From NCBI GenBank assembly GCA_036311245.1, contig JAXJQH010000011.1, positions 1 through 5,910 of the forward strand: DNA of 5,910 nt, written 5' to 3'. The notes under the pieces were generated by a model. That model did not search any database and had not been told where the DNA came from. It worked only from the letters and a program-made list of their open reading frames with translations. Source of the DNA: SIG578 sp036311245 (GTDB taxonomy: Bacteria > Bacillota > Clostridia > Oscillospirales > Ruminococcaceae). The translations under genes and the position numbers were made by a program. The number at the start of each line of letters is the position of its first letter. The stretch's first letter is position 1. This document shows positions 5,644-5,910 of this stretch, piece after piece.

Positions 5644-5910
5644 ATGCTGCTTAAAGAAGAAAAGACAAGCATCATTCAAAACAACAAGCTCAGCGAGAAC
5701 GACACAGGATCTCCCGAGGTTCAGATCGCAATTCTCACCAAGAGAATTAACGACCTTACCGAACACTTAAAGGTCCACAAGAACGACCATCACTCCAGAA
5801 GAGGTCTGCTTAAGATGGTAGGTAAGAGAAGAAACCTTCTCAACTACCTCATTAAAAAGGACATTGAGCGTTATCGTGCTATCATCGCTAAGCTCGGCAT
5901 CCGTAAGTAA
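5644..5910 (+). CDS. rpsO: 30S ribosomal protein S15
   Basis: An 88-residue protein, the usual S15 length (88-89), complete with its TAA as the last bases of the window. S15 binds the 16S rRNA central domain early in 30S assembly and contributes to an intersubunit bridge. Diagnostic segments are NDTGSPEVQIAILTKRIN (19-36), HKNDHHSRRGLLKMVGKRR (45-63), with the rRNA-contacting HHSRRGL motif, and the C-terminal KKDIERYRAIIAKLGIRK (71-88). The ATG at 5644 is chosen over an in-frame GTG at 5635 because that GTG lies inside the Shine-Dalgarno sequence and the family length fits. It has its own promoter and a structured leader suggesting autoregulation. In many Firmicutes pnp follows rpsO, but nothing downstream is visible here. 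Confidence 0.98.
   Translation: MLLKEEKTSIIQNNKLSENDTGSPEVQIAILTKRINDLTEHLKVHKNDHHSRRGLLKMVGKRRNLLNYLIKKDIERYRAIIAKLGIRK

Overview
The window looks like a chromosomal segment of a low-to-moderate GC Firmicute, most likely an anaerobic Clostridia/Oscillospiraceae-type gut bacterium. This is inferred from strong AGGAGG ribosome binding sites, TTGACA/TATAAT-type promoters, a pyrophosphate-type phosphofructokinase, and a Firmicutes-like ribosomal protein S15. No mobile element, CRISPR array, tRNA or rRNA is visible.

Layout. Positions 1-2455 hold a leftward operon. In transcription order it is a DeoR-family regulator (TTG start at 2455), a PPi-type 6-phosphofructokinase (start 1686), and the N-terminal part of a lipoyl-bearing 2-oxoacid dehydrogenase E2 subunit (start 422) that runs off the left edge. 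Positions 2456-2672 are a divergent regulatory region. It carries a near-consensus leftward promoter covered by phased TAAC/GTTA repeats, and a separate rightward promoter. Positions 2673-5453 encode a 926-residue protein with a CBM9/DOMON-like N-terminal domain and a DUF4091/GH123-like C-terminal half, without a visible signal peptide. Positions 5454-5643 hold a weak terminator-like hairpin, a good promoter, and an rpsO leader in which the Shine-Dalgarno sequence can be sequestered. Positions 5644-5910 are complete rpsO (S15), whose stop codon is the last three bases of the window.

How it fits together (inference). The DeoR protein probably senses a sugar phosphate and represses its own operon, which joins glycolytic flux at fructose-6-phosphate/fructose-1,6-bisphosphate with pyruvate-level oxidation by a lipoyl-dependent complex. 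The divergent glycosidase-like protein may supply or process sugars, but its promoter lies more than 60 bp from the repeats, so co-regulation is not established. rpsO is an unrelated housekeeping gene.

The most interesting points are five TAAC/GTTA cores at about one helical turn each over the regulator promoter, the unusual PFK plus E2 operon, the leaderless CBM9-DUF4091 protein, and the rpsO anti-SD pairing. No clearly new system is demonstrated.
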